DNA of 64,000 nt, from positions 3,658,001 through 3,722,000 of the forward strand of contig OY763926.1 of assembly GCA_963667715.1 (NCBI GenBank), in the 5' to 3' direction. Both the position numbers and the translations under genes were made by a program. Origin of the DNA: JAFGDI01 sp963667715. Its GTDB lineage: Bacteria > Planctomycetota > Phycisphaerae > Sedimentisphaerales > SM23-30. A model generated the notes under the pieces. That model was not told the DNA's origin. It made no database searches and saw nothing but the letters and a program-made list of their open reading frames with translations. Positions 17,468 to 26,473 of this stretch are shown here, in pieces. The first letter of the stretch is position 1. Each line of letters opens with the position of its first letter.

Positions 17468-18745
17468 TTATGACAATGGCTGTTTCCTGTTTTTTACTAT
17501 TTCCCTGAGCAGACTGGTCGCATAACAGCCAGAAGGGAGGGTAAATTCAAATCTGAGGAACTCGCCCATCTTATCTGCCCCGCCGGCACAGTTTAGTCCT
17601 TGCGGATATACCGCCAGTGGTCTGCGACAGGTACGGGCATAATATTTTTTAAGACCGCGACAAATATCTTCATTTATACCATTTTCGTTCAGGATACGAT
17701 TTTCGATCTCACCTGCCTGACCAAATACTTTGGAAAGCTTCGTGCCCGGCAATGGACCGGTTGGGCTTATCTCATGAGCATCACAACGCAGCTGCTGATC
17801 GGTAATATCTTCCTTAATACGAAACTCTGCACCATTATCAAAGCGATAAGCAATATCGCCGTCGATAAGAGTACTGATCCCCGGCATACGCGCGGCGAGC
17901 ACCTGATTAAATATATATGACTGCCAGGCAGAGACCAGCAGGTTTTTCAGTTCTATCTTAACCTGATAAGCAACTTTTTTCTTCCTGCCGCCGTTTTTGG
18001 CAAGCAGCTGCAGGGCTTTACGCTGGCTGGCAAAAGGGTAAGGCCATAACTTGCGGGCCTTCATATAATTACCCTTATCATACATCTCCCTGGCCTGAGC
18101 AACTTTGCCATTATCAAATTTTGTGGGACAGCCCAGAAACAGATCAGCAAAAGTATCCAGATCATTTACCGCAAGGGCATAACCTAATAAATGGCTGTCG
18201 AACCTGTTACCAAAACGCTGGGGACCAAAGAAGTTTGGGAACCCTTTTCTGTCAATAACATCACATATCTCACGAGCCATTTTCAAGGCTGTCGGCAAAG
18301 GATGCTTAAGCTTGCGAACCTTAATAATAAACTTATTGGCCTTTAGGTGGCCTAACTTCAGGATATTTTCATGTCTGGTAATATTACTGATCTTAAATCC
18401 TGGTATTTTCAGGCCGTCAAGGACATCTGGTTCCATATTATCCAGTGATATCCACTGTTTGGTAATAGCCTGAGCGTCTTTAAGTCCGGCATAGCTAATC
18501 CGGTTTCTGGTAACATTTAGTTTATCAGCCAGCAAAGCGACGGCTTCCATAGTGCTGATCCCGGTTTTTTCCAGCTGAAAGATAACGTGCGGTCCTGTGC
18601 CGCTAAAAGGATATAGAGGTATCTCTTCGACCACAAAATCCGATTTATCAGAACGAATAACTCCCCCGGTCCCAGCCAAATCGCTGGTAAGATAGGGTAG
18701 TTCGAGAAACATCTTTGGGCCGTTTTTTATACTATTTATATCCAT
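17468..18745 (-). CDS. truD: TruD family tRNA pseudouridine synthase (paralogue 1)
   Basis: A 425-residue member of the TruD family, which converts uridine 13 of certain tRNAs to pseudouridine in bacteria. The catalytic Asp90 lies in YAGLKDAQAITKQW. Other family signatures are NFFGPQRFG, the LLVSAWQSYIFNQVLAARM helix and the ISPTGPLPG loop. It is longer than the roughly 350-residue E. coli enzyme. A second gene of the same length with its own intact motif lies at 56951-58216. This copy stands alone between two MITE-like elements. The ribosome site is weak; an ATG at residue 12 is an alternative start, but the conserved N-terminal LTSDLAGTGG would be kept in either case. Confidence 0.88.
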   Translation of the reverse strand: MDINSIKNGPKMFLELPYLTSDLAGTGGVIRSDKSDFVVEEIPLYPFSGTGPHVIFQLEKTGISTMEAVALLADKLNVTRNRISYAGLKDAQAITKQWISLDNMEPDVLDGLKIPGFKISNITRHENILKLGHLKANKFIIKVRKLKHPLPTALKMAREICDVIDRKGFPNFFGPQRFGNRFDSHLLGYALAVNDLDTFADLFLGCPTKFDNGKVAQAREMYDKGNYMKARKLWPYPFASQRKALQLLAKNGGRKKKVAYQVKIELKNLLVSAWQSYIFNQVLAARMPGISTLIDGDIAYRFDNGAEFRIKEDITDQQLRCDAHEISPTGPLPGTKLSKVFGQAGEIENRILNENGINEDICRGLKKYYARTCRRPLAVYPQGLNCAGGADKMGEFLRFEFTLPSGCYATSLLREIVKNRKQPLS

Positions 18746-18842
18746 TTTTATCCGTAAATTGAGTTTTATAGCTGTTTTGGTGCCGTCATAATTAATGAGA
18801 CGGGCATAAATTTATAAACCATAGAGTATTATTTGTCCAACA

Positions 18843-19009
18843 TAAGGTAACCTCTAAAAATTCATTCCGGGCTACAAACGGTCTTGATTTTTCCTGAGCT
18901 ACGTCACGAAAAACCATGAATATTCACCAATATACCCGGTTCTTCGTTCCTTGTCAGCAAAAATCAATCCTCGTTTTCGCCACGAAAGCAATTATTAGAG
19001 GATACCTTA
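18843..19009. mobile_element. MITE-like inverted-repeat element, copy 2
   Basis: About 167 bp with terminal repeats TAAGGTAACCTCT and, at the right end, AGAGGATACCTTA. It is the most diverged copy: the central CCCCGAT hairpin is replaced by an AATATTCACCAATATAC sequence. It lies in the gap upstream of truD. Confidence 0.75.
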
Positions 19010-19098
19010 ATTATTCAAACTAAAAGGTGGAAACAAAATATAGTTGCCAGCATATGTTATTTACTTACAATTATTCTAAATATCATATTTAAAGTATA

Positions 19099-19273
19099 TG
19101 GGCAACCTCTAAAAATTCATTCCGGGCTACAAACGGTCTTGATTTTTCCTGAGCTGCGTCACGAAAAACCGTAAACCCCGATGTACTTCGGGGCCAATAT
19201 GCTCGGTTCTTCGTTCCTTGTCAGTAAAAATCAATCCTCGTTTTCGCCTCAAAAGCAATTATTAGAGGTTACC
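19099..19273. mobile_element. MITE-like inverted-repeat element, copy 3
   Basis: About 175 bp from GGGCAACCTCT to AGAGGTTACC, bordered by TATA on both sides. It keeps the central CCCCGATGTACTTCGGGG hairpin. It ends 35 bases before the PrsW-like gene start and so could affect that gene's transcription. Confidence 0.75.
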
Positions 19274-19308
19274 TATAAGATGTTAAGGAAATAAAAGCAG
19301 GTCCAGCG

Positions 19309-20073
19309 ATGAAAGATAACGATCAGTTTAATGTATTTAATGAGCCCGGCTTTACCGGCGAGGTATCGGAACCGATCTCTAATGACTATGCGGTAGAGCC
19401 CCCTCAGGGCAGCACTATAGAATATCAGGATAGGCTTCAACATATTGAACATAGCATCTGCGACGAACCGGCACTAGCTGGCAGCAACATAAAGACTGGC
19501 AATACACTCAGTTACGAATATTGGCTGGCAGATAAATGGCAGGCAACAAGCACATCATTCACCTGGCTGATAACCATCTCTATAGCTTTAGTTGCGGGGC
19601 CATTTGCAGTAATAGCAGTATTTTTCAATGCATTTACGAACCAGATAGCTTACGTAGGAGCATTTAACCTTATCGTTTTCGGCCCTATGGTCGAAGAGAT
19701 CATGAAGATAGCACTGGTATATTATATAGTAGAAAAGAAGCCCTATTTATTCCATAGCTACTGGCAGATAATAGTCGCGTCATTAGCAGGCGGTCTGCTA
19801 TTTGCGATCATTGAAAATTATCTGTACCTGAATGTCTATATAAAGGACCCTACTGAAAGCATTATCCACTGGCGATGGACAGTATGTACTATGCTGCATG
19901 TAAGCGGCTCGGCAATAGCATCTCTGGGGCTGGTGAAGATGTGGCTGGATATTCTGGAGCGTAAGGCCCGGCCAAGATTAGAACTGGCGTATCCATTTAT
20001 AATCGCAGCTATGATACTGCATGGCTGTTATAATGCCGGAGCATTGGCAATACAAATAGCGGGCGTATTTTAA
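19309..20073 (+). CDS. PrsW-type glutamic intramembrane protease
   Basis: A 254-residue membrane protein. The first 80 residues are hydrophilic and acidic, followed by about seven hydrophobic segments. It carries the PrsW/CPBP-type active-site pattern: EEIMK at 129-133, Glu169 in FAIIEN, His197 in MLHVSG and His238 in MILHGCYN. Family members cleave substrates inside the membrane; B. subtilis PrsW acts on an anti-sigma factor. The substrate here is unknown and no anti-sigma gene is adjacent. MITE-like copies stand on both sides: copy 3 ends 35 bases upstream and truncated copy 4 starts exactly at the stop codon. The gene may therefore be transcribed from a promoter within or next to a mobile element. 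Confidence 0.85.
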   Translation: MKDNDQFNVFNEPGFTGEVSEPISNDYAVEPPQGSTIEYQDRLQHIEHSICDEPALAGSNIKTGNTLSYEYWLADKWQATSTSFTWLITISIALVAGPFAVIAVFFNAFTNQIAYVGAFNLIVFGPMVEEIMKIALVYYIVEKKPYLFHSYWQIIVASLAGGLLFAIIENYLYLNVYIKDPTESIIHWRWTVCTMLHVSGSAIASLGLVKMWLDILERKARPRLELAYPFIIAAMILHGCYNAGALAIQIAGVF

Positions 20074-20137
20074 GGGAACCTCTAAAAATTCATTCTGGGC
20101 TGCAAACGGTCTTGATTTTTCCTGAGCTGCGTCACGA
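20074..20137. mobile_element. MITE-like element, truncated copy 4
   Basis: Only the left 64 bases of the element remain (GGGAACCTCTAAAAATTC to GCGTCACGA). As in copy 1, the bordering TTAA contains the stop codon of the upstream gene. Confidence 0.7.
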
Positions 20138-20156
20138 TACACATTGAAATAGGAAA

Positions 20157-20189
20157 TAAAAAAGGACTGCTCGGTAAAAGCAGTCCTTT
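20157..20189 (-). terminator. Rho-independent terminator after the HIT gene
   Basis: On the minus strand, AAGGACTGC pairs with GCAGTCCTT followed by a run of T. It ends the tyrA-purL-purQ-yhaM-HIT cluster. Confidence 0.8.
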
Positions 20190-20217
20190 GTATTGTTAAA
20201 CAAACCTACAGGATATG

Positions 20218-20631
20218 TTATTCGATATTATCGATAATAGCCTGAGCAACCGTTTCCATTTTCCCTGATGGATATGGAGACTGCTTACCGAGGGTTATAA
20301 CACCATCAGCTGTGGTTCTGGGTACAATATGAAAGTGTAAATGGTCAACCAGCTGCCCGGCGGGGCGACCGTTATTCTGGAATATATTACAGAAGGCAGT
20401 ACCTACAGCTTTGCAAACCGCATTGGCAAGAGCAGGCATAACTTCGGCAAGCTTACCGGCAAGAGCGGCTGGCATATCGAAGATAGTTGCATAATGTTCT
20501 TTCGGGATAACCAGTAAGTGGCCGTCAGCCAGCGGTGCAATATCCAGAAAGGCATATACATCATCATTTTCAAATACTTTTGCAGAAGGTATTTCACCTT
20601 TTATTATTTTACAGAAAATACAATCTTCCAT
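20218..20631 (-). CDS. HIT family (histidine triad) nucleotide-binding hydrolase
   Basis: A 137-residue HIT-domain protein of standard size. It opens with the CIFCKIIKGEIPS signature of the HinT/PKCI subgroup, has DGHLLVIPKEH in the middle and ends with the histidine triad HLHFHIVPR. These proteins hydrolyse AMP-lysine or similar nucleotide conjugates in the cytoplasm. The start at 20631 (MEDCIFCK) was preferred over an ATG 6 bases upstream because the ACGGAG ribosome site is then correctly spaced. It lies 40 bases after the yhaM-like gene and is the last gene of the minus-strand cluster. Confidence 0.93.
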   Translation of the reverse strand: MEDCIFCKIIKGEIPSAKVFENDDVYAFLDIAPLADGHLLVIPKEHYATIFDMPAALAGKLAEVMPALANAVCKAVGTAFCNIFQNNGRPAGQLVDHLHFHIVPRTTADGVITLGKQSPYPSGKMETVAQAIIDNIE

Positions 20632-20671
20632 TATCATACTCCGTTAGCTATTTATGACAACATTCTATTGA

Positions 20672-21652
20672 TCAAGCCTTATACTGGTTGTGTTTTTTGT
20701 ATATAGGGCCTTCAATCGCTTTAATATAGTTAGTCCAATCGCCGCTAGAAGTATCCTTGGCGATCTCATCGATAGTCATCTGCATCTTGGAATCGATATT
20801 ATCGATATAATGAACCAGAAACGCTTCAGGGGTAGCAGGTGTAACCGGGCTGCCGTATTCACGCTGGCCATGATGAGCAACGATAACATGCTCGATACTA
20901 TCGATAAGGCCACGAGGTATCTCTACGCCCTGAGCAGCGAGAGCAGCGACCTTTTCTTCAATAAGCATAGTGCCCTTGACCAGATGGCCGATCATTCTGC
21001 CCTGATCACTGTACCTGAAGCTGATATCGTAAACCAGCTCTTCGGTCTTTCCAATATCATGCAGGAAAAGACTGGCCAGAACAATATCATGATCGAGATG
21101 TTCGTAAAGCGGCATAATATTCCTTCCCAAACGCATAAGATTGAGAGTATGTTCCAGCAGGCCACCGATCCAGGCATGGTGTAAGACTGCGGCAGCTGGT
21201 GCCTTACAGAACTTATTCATCATAGGCTCATCATCAAGGAAGGCTTTTATCAGGTGGCGAACCGAAGGGTTCTTTATCTGACGCAGAATTTCTTTAACCT
21301 CTTCAAACATAGCGACAGTATCATATTTTGTGCCAGGGAGAAATTCGACAAGGTCAACCTTACTGTCATCGATCGGGCGAATCTCTTCCACAACGATCTG
21401 TAGGCTATTCTGGTACATTTCCGAACGTCCGCGAACAAAAACAAATCCCTCTTCCGGCAGCGAATTAAAGACAGTTTCAGTAGCCTGCCACATACGAGAG
21501 TTTGCCCGGCCGGTCTTGTCACTGAGAAAAGCTGCGATATACTTTTTACCATTTGAGGTAGCACGCAGCTGAGGCTGAGAGATAAGAAAAACCTGTGCCA
21601 GATTTTGTGCCGGCTGAATAGAAGCCACTGGTATCCGTTCAGATGAAGTCAT
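20672..21652 (-). CDS. YhaM-type 3'-5' exoribonuclease (OB fold plus HD domain)
   Basis: A 326-residue protein. Its N-terminal OB-fold region (residues 20-95, including AFLSDKTGRANSRMW) would bind nucleic acid. The C-terminal HD phosphohydrolase domain has His residues at 158-159 and 168 (HHAWIGGLLEHT), the HD pair at 198-199 (FLHDIGKTEE) and a late VAHHGQREYGSP. B. subtilis YhaM shares this layout and degrades RNA from the 3' end. A clear AGAAAGGA site precedes the ATG. It lies between purQ and the HIT gene in the same direction, with a strong hairpin in the 162-base gap upstream. Confidence 0.88.
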   Translation of the reverse strand: MTSSERIPVASIQPAQNLAQVFLISQPQLRATSNGKKYIAAFLSDKTGRANSRMWQATETVFNSLPEEGFVFVRGRSEMYQNSLQIVVEEIRPIDDSKVDLVEFLPGTKYDTVAMFEEVKEILRQIKNPSVRHLIKAFLDDEPMMNKFCKAPAAAVLHHAWIGGLLEHTLNLMRLGRNIMPLYEHLDHDIVLASLFLHDIGKTEELVYDISFRYSDQGRMIGHLVKGTMLIEEKVAALAAQGVEIPRGLIDSIEHVIVAHHGQREYGSPVTPATPEAFLVHYIDNIDSKMQMTIDEIAKDTSSGDWTNYIKAIEGPIYKKHNQYKA

Positions 21653-21703
21653 AAGAAATCCTTTCTTTTGCAGGCTGTAAAAATATAAGCCTGAATTGCA
21701 ATA

Positions 21704-21737
21704 CGGCAGACCCTGTCAGATAAAACAGGGTCTGCCG
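21704..21737. terminator. Strong hairpin between purQ and yhaM
   Basis: CGGCAGACCCTGT pairs perfectly with ACAGGGTCTGCCG over 13 bp. There is no T run on either side, so it is either a Rho-type or processing element rather than a classic terminator. Confidence 0.55.
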
Positions 21738-21753
21738 GTCATAAGTAAAAATT

Positions 21754-21775
21754 TGTAACCGCTAGTACGATTACA
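21754..21775. repeat. TGTAACCG/CGATTACA palindrome
   Basis: TGTAACCG-CTAGTA-CGATTACA is an inverted repeat with one mismatch, related to those at 12579 and 12751. It lies about 40 bases downstream of the purQ stop codon. Confidence 0.45.
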
Positions 21776-21814
21776 GCTTAGAGAGCTGCCAGTATTATAC
21801 TGGCTGGAACCCTG

Positions 21815-22600
21815 TTATTTGAAATATTTAACTGCATTGTCAAATATAGTCATACCATCTGGATCGGTAATATTTTCACGAGTCCATCTTGGATGATGGG
21901 TCTTGTGAACAAAACGTTCCGGATGAGGCATAAGGCCAAATACACGGCCGGTCGAATCGGTCAGGCCGGCAATATGGTCAGTTGAACCATTTGGGTTAAC
22001 CGGATAAGAGCCGAAATTGCCGTCAGCATCGACATAACGGAAAGCAACCTGACCATTAGCTACAACCTTGTTATATACATCATTATCAGTAAAACAAACC
22101 TTACCTTCACCATGAGCAATAGGAAGATACAGTCTGCGGCCGGGCTCAACGAAAACACAATTGGTATTTTCGCCCGGTTCGAGATAGATCCAGCGGTCTT
22201 CAAACTTACCACTGTCATTGTGAGTGATAGTAGCCTGCTGGATACCGCAGTTTGGAGTAGCAACAGCATCGCCTGGTAACAGACCGGTCTTTACCAGAAC
22301 CTGGAAGCCGTTACAGATACCAATAACCAGCTTATCGCTATTGATAAAGTTTTTAACCTGATCGCTGAAATGATGCAGCAGCTGGTTAGCCAGGATCTTA
22401 CCAGCGGCGATATCATCACCATAGCTAAACCCGCCGGGCAGAGCCAGTATCTGATAGTTATCGATCAATGATGGATTCTTTATCAGCTGATTAACATGCA
22501 GCTTCTCAGTTGTCGCACCAGCTTCCTCGAAAGCATGACAGGTTTCCTGGTCACAATTAGTGCCAGCGGTACGCAATACTAATACTTTTATATTTGCCAT
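21815..22600 (-). CDS. purQ: Phosphoribosylformylglycinamidine synthase, glutaminase subunit PurQ
   Basis: A 261-residue class I glutamine amidotransferase supplying ammonia to PurL in the fourth step of purine synthesis. The nucleophile Cys96 lies in GICNGFQVL, and His226 and Glu228 complete the triad in PHPER. The N-terminus (VLVLRTAGTNCDQET) and LALPGGFSYGDD are typical. It lies 97 bases downstream of purL on the same strand. At 261 residues it is slightly longer than the 220-230-residue B. subtilis-type PurQ. Confidence 0.95.
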   Translation of the reverse strand: MANIKVLVLRTAGTNCDQETCHAFEEAGATTEKLHVNQLIKNPSLIDNYQILALPGGFSYGDDIAAGKILANQLLHHFSDQVKNFINSDKLVIGICNGFQVLVKTGLLPGDAVATPNCGIQQATITHNDSGKFEDRWIYLEPGENTNCVFVEPGRRLYLPIAHGEGKVCFTDNDVYNKVVANGQVAFRYVDADGNFGSYPVNPNGSTDHIAGLTDSTGRVFGLMPHPERFVHKTHHPRWTRENITDPDGMTIFDNAVKYFK

Positions 22601-22697
22601 TTTATTTCCTTACTATATTCTCTCTACAGCAGTCCGGGCCAAGCCCCCCCTGCTATAGCTGTTCACAAAGTGAATTTCATTTGAGCTTGACGATATA

Positions 22698-25595
22698 TTA
22701 CCAGGCTAGAGGTTTCTGCCAGCTGGACTTTAGTTCCTTAGCAGAAGCATTGACAACTTCGGCACTATTAAAGCCCTTGATAACAACCACAGCACTGTCA
22801 GTTACAGAACCGATCTCGGCAAATGCAACGTCTTTTAATACTGTCTTTAGTTCATCGAGTTTGCCCGGTTCAACTTCCAGTACATAACGGGAAGGAGTTT
22901 CACTAAAGAGCAGCTGGAAGTTTTTGTCAACACCAGCGGCAACCGGAGCCTGAGCAAGCTCAACATCAATACCCATATTACCAGCGAACGCCATTTCAGC
23001 AACAGCGACAGCCAGACCACCTTCAGAGCAGTCGTGACATGATCTGACAAGGCCTTTACTGATAGTTTCTGCAACAGCTGCGGCATTGGCAGGACCGGCA
23101 ACCAGATCAACCTTAGGAACATTGCTGCCTATCTGGCCGTTAAGCTTATAAAGCAGACCGGCACCAAGCTCGTCACGAGTTTCACCAACTACAATAAGCT
23201 TATTACCAGCTTTTTTGAGGTCCATGGTTGTACAGTTATTCACATCGTCAACAAGAGTCATTGCACTGATAAGCAGAGTACCTGGAATATTGATAGTTTC
23301 GCCGGTATCTGTCTGGAACTCATTATTGAGCGAATCCTTACCACTGATAAACGGAGCACCATAAGCCATAGCACCATCATAACAGCCCTTATTGGCAAGT
23401 ACCAAACCACCCAGACGGTCAGGCTTGTTACAGTTACCCCAGCAGAAGTTATCCAGCAGAGCGATCCTGTCAGGACGGCCACCAACTGAAACAACATTTC
23501 TAACTGCTTCGTCAATAGCTGCCAGAGCCATTGAGTAAGGATCGATATCACTATATTGAGGACAGATACCGCAGCCTAAAGCTACACCCTTTTCCTTATT
23601 GATAAGAGGACGAACAACAGAAGCATCGCCCGGGCCGTCATTTTCGGCACCTACCAGCGGCTTAATAGCAGAACCGCCCTGTACTTCATGGTCATACTGA
23701 CGAATGACCCATTCCTTACTGGCAACATTGAAGTCGCTGAACATAGCGTTCAGTTCGGTATTGTAATCAGCTTTTTCTGCCAGTTCAGGTTCAACGAAAG
23801 AAGGAGTCTGCCAGGAAGCGATACGAGTGAACTTCGGCAGGCCATCGTGCAGGAACTTCATGTCCAGTTCGCCAACCACAGTATCTTCATAACGAAGCTG
23901 AAGCTTACCTTCATTACCGAAAGTACCGATCACAACCGCTTCAACGTTTTCACTCTGGAAAATTTCCAGCATACGATCGATATTCTTTGGAGGAACAGCA
24001 AAAACCATACGCTCCTGAGCTTCTGAGATCCATATTTCAGTATAAGAAAGACCAGCATATTTCAGCGGGATATTTTCCATATTTACAACAACACCAAGCT
24101 CTTCGCCCATCTCGCCAACGGCACTGCTGAGACCACCGGCACCACAGTCGGTAACCGCGGTATACAGCTCTTCGTCACGAGCCTGAAGCATAGTATCGAG
24201 TACCTTCTTTTCAGTAATCGCATTACCGATCTGAACAGCATGGCTAAAGAGGTCTTCGTGTTCGTGGGTCATTTCGCCGCTGCTGAAAGTAGCACCGTGA
24301 ATGCCGTCACGACCTGTACGACCGCCAACAACCACAACCAGATCACCCGGCTGAGCTTTACCGAAACATTTATCGTTCGGGATAAGACCGATATTACCAC
24401 AGAATACCAGCGGATTGCCAAGATAACGCTTATCGAAATGGATAGCACCATTTACTGTTGGGATACCCATACGGTTACCGTAATCACGAACACCGCCAAC
24501 AACGCCCTTCATTACACGGCGAGGGTGGAGGATACCGCTTGGCAGATCTTCGAGCTTCATATCCGGCTCGGCGAAACAGAATACATCGGTATTGGCGATA
24601 GGCTTGGCACCTTTACCAGTACCCATCGGGTCACGAATACAACCACCAATACCAGTAGCAGCTCCACCGTAAGGTTCGATCGCTGATGGATGGTTGTGAG
24701 TTTCAACCTTGAAACAAACTCCGTAGTCTTCATCGAACTCGATAACACCAGAGTTATCAACGAAAACAGAGATACACCAAGGTTTGTCAAGATCTCTGGT
24801 AGCTTTGGCCAGATAAGACTTCATCATATTATCGATGATCTCTTTATCAAGTACATTGCCGTCAGCATCGCTTCTGGTAAGCTCAATAGTACCGCGGAAT
24901 GTTTTGTGAACACAGTGTTCTGACCATGTCTGAGCGATCATTTCCAGCTCGATATCGGTTGGGTCACGATCAATGCTCTTATAATAATCCTGGATAGTAA
25001 GCATTTCACGCTCGTCCAGGAACAGGTCGCTATTTTTGCTGAGCTCAACAAGCTCCTGAGCAGAAAGCTCACGCATCGGAACAGTAAGCAGGTTAAGCTT
25101 GTACGGTTCAACGTGCGGACAAGGAGGCTCTTCAGAGTTGTTGTAGATAACTTCTTCAATACAGTCATTAGCCAGGATACGCTGAGCGATAGTCTTTACC
25201 TCGGCATCGCTGAGCTGGCCTTTGACCAGATATTTTCTACCGGTACGCACACTGTCAACATTTAGCCCCATATCTGCAATAGCAGTAAGAGTCGAGGCAG
25301 CAACAGGATCAGTTACGCCGGGTTTGAGATGTACTTCGATAATGCTAACCTGTCCGCAATCGGCAGGAGCGTCAGAATTACCAAGAAAATACTGTTCAGT
25401 TACCGGATCGGTAAGCAGCTCACTGGCGATCCTTTCGAGCCCGCTCTGATCAAGCTCAGACTCGACCAGAAAAACTCTTACAGAGCTTACAGCTGTGGCG
25501 GTATTGATACCGAGCTGTTTGATATTTGCCAGCACCTCGTTGCCGTGTACGTCCGGGAATTCCGGCTTGCTTGATACTTCTACTCTTTTTATCAT
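22698..25595 (-). CDS. purL: Phosphoribosylformylglycinamidine synthase PurL with N-terminal PurS-like modules
   Basis: A 965-residue FGAM synthetase. The first 170 residues read as two consecutive PurS-like modules: one from about 1 to 70, and one starting at VHLKPGVTDPVAASTL with VRTGRKYLVKG. The catalytic part contains the AIR-synthase-type ATP and substrate signatures (EMIAQTWSEHCVHKTF, FKVETHNHPSAIEPYGGAATG, TDCGAGGLSSAVGEMGEELG, CHDCSEGGLAVA). There is no glutaminase domain, in agreement with a separate purQ. The PurS fusion would replace the stand-alone PurS needed by small PurL enzymes. Its start overlaps the tyrA stop as ATGA, indicating translational coupling. Confidence 0.95.
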   Translation of the reverse strand: MIKRVEVSSKPEFPDVHGNEVLANIKQLGINTATAVSSVRVFLVESELDQSGLERIASELLTDPVTEQYFLGNSDAPADCGQVSIIEVHLKPGVTDPVAASTLTAIADMGLNVDSVRTGRKYLVKGQLSDAEVKTIAQRILANDCIEEVIYNNSEEPPCPHVEPYKLNLLTVPMRELSAQELVELSKNSDLFLDEREMLTIQDYYKSIDRDPTDIELEMIAQTWSEHCVHKTFRGTIELTRSDADGNVLDKEIIDNMMKSYLAKATRDLDKPWCISVFVDNSGVIEFDEDYGVCFKVETHNHPSAIEPYGGAATGIGGCIRDPMGTGKGAKPIANTDVFCFAEPDMKLEDLPSGILHPRRVMKGVVGGVRDYGNRMGIPTVNGAIHFDKRYLGNPLVFCGNIGLIPNDKCFGKAQPGDLVVVVGGRTGRDGIHGATFSSGEMTHEHEDLFSHAVQIGNAITEKKVLDTMLQARDEELYTAVTDCGAGGLSSAVGEMGEELGVVVNMENIPLKYAGLSYTEIWISEAQERMVFAVPPKNIDRMLEIFQSENVEAVVIGTFGNEGKLQLRYEDTVVGELDMKFLHDGLPKFTRIASWQTPSFVEPELAEKADYNTELNAMFSDFNVASKEWVIRQYDHEVQGGSAIKPLVGAENDGPGDASVVRPLINKEKGVALGCGICPQYSDIDPYSMALAAIDEAVRNVVSVGGRPDRIALLDNFCWGNCNKPDRLGGLVLANKGCYDGAMAYGAPFISGKDSLNNEFQTDTGETINIPGTLLISAMTLVDDVNNCTTMDLKKAGNKLIVVGETRDELGAGLLYKLNGQIGSNVPKVDLVAGPANAAAVAETISKGLVRSCHDCSEGGLAVAVAEMAFAGNMGIDVELAQAPVAAGVDKNFQLLFSETPSRYVLEVEPGKLDELKTVLKDVAFAEIGSVTDSAVVVIKGFNSAEVVNASAKELKSSWQKPLAW

Positions 25596-26473
25596 TCGGG
25601 TAGTTCCTTGCGTTGTAGTTTTAATTCTACCAATTCATTTCTTTTAACGCGGGCATCAGCCAGCATTTTTTCGATCGCGTCACCATCTTTAGCCCTGAGG
25701 TTATCGCGAATTTCAGTTAAATTATTTATGATCTTGTCGATAGCCTTTGCAACATTTGTCGGATTGCTCATAAGGATATCACGCCAGACATTTTCCGGGC
25801 CGGAGGCGATACGTGTGGTATCGAGAAAGCCCTTGCCGCAAAAAATGATCTGCTTCATATCAGATATGCTTACCAGCGAGGAGGCCATAACGTGCGGGAG
25901 ATGACTCATCATCGCCACAGTCTGGTCATGCTGTAATGGTGACATTTCAACCATTCTCATACCGAGCTTTTCCCAAAGCCCTCGAACGGTCTGCACCGCA
26001 GCTGGCGAGCTGTTTTTATCAGGAGTAACAAAACAAAAAGCCCCATTGAACAGATCTGCCCTTGCAAACTCGATACCCTGCTGTTCTGAGCCGGCCATAG
26101 GATGTGAACCGACAAAATGAACATTTTGGGGCAAAAACTTTGCAGCCCATTTACAGATCTCTTTTTTGGTACTACCAACATCAGTTACAATACAGTTTTC
26201 AGGCAGATATGGAGCTATTTGCTTCATTTGGCCAGCAAAACAGCTTATAGGGCCTGCCAAAACCACTAAATCAGCATTTTTAACTGCTTCTTCAGGCGTT
26301 TCGCAGACAATATCAACAACCCGATTGTCACGAGCAAAGCTGCGAGTGCTCTCTGAACGGCTCCAACCGGTCCGAATAACCTCGAATTCCAGGCTATCGA
26401 GGGCTAAAGCCAGCGATCCGCCCAAAAGGCCTAAACCTAGTATGGTTATTTGATTTAAGTTGTTTGTATTCAA
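25592..26473 (-). CDS. tyrA: Prephenate dehydrogenase
   Basis: A 293-residue NAD(P)-dependent dehydrogenase that converts prephenate to 4-hydroxyphenylpyruvate for tyrosine synthesis. The Rossmann signature ILGLGLLGGSLALAL is at 10-24. GSHPMAGSEQQG and FVTPDKNSSPAAVQ are characteristic of the TyrA family, as is LPHVMASSL. No chorismate mutase or ACT domain is attached. It is the first gene of the minus-strand cluster and overlaps purL by 4 bases. An alternative assignment to the related arogenate dehydrogenases cannot be excluded. Confidence 0.9.
   Translation of the reverse strand: MNTNNLNQITILGLGLLGGSLALALDSLEFEVIRTGWSRSESTRSFARDNRVVDIVCETPEEAVKNADLVVLAGPISCFAGQMKQIAPYLPENCIVTDVGSTKKEICKWAAKFLPQNVHFVGSHPMAGSEQQGIEFARADLFNGAFCFVTPDKNSSPAAVQTVRGLWEKLGMRMVEMSPLQHDQTVAMMSHLPHVMASSLVSISDMKQIIFCGKGFLDTTRIASGPENVWRDILMSNPTNVAKAIDKIINNLTEIRDNLRAKDGDAIEKMLADARVKRNELVELKLQRKELPE

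Noticed and set aside
17258..19273. The 170-180 bp repeats as CRISPR-like or ordinary terminator repeats
   Set aside because: Spacing is irregular, ends are inverted repeats with target duplications, and the elements are much longer than CRISPR repeats.
24240..24686. A 148-codon plus-strand frame inside purL
   Set aside because: Antisense shadow of a highly conserved coding region in the other strand.
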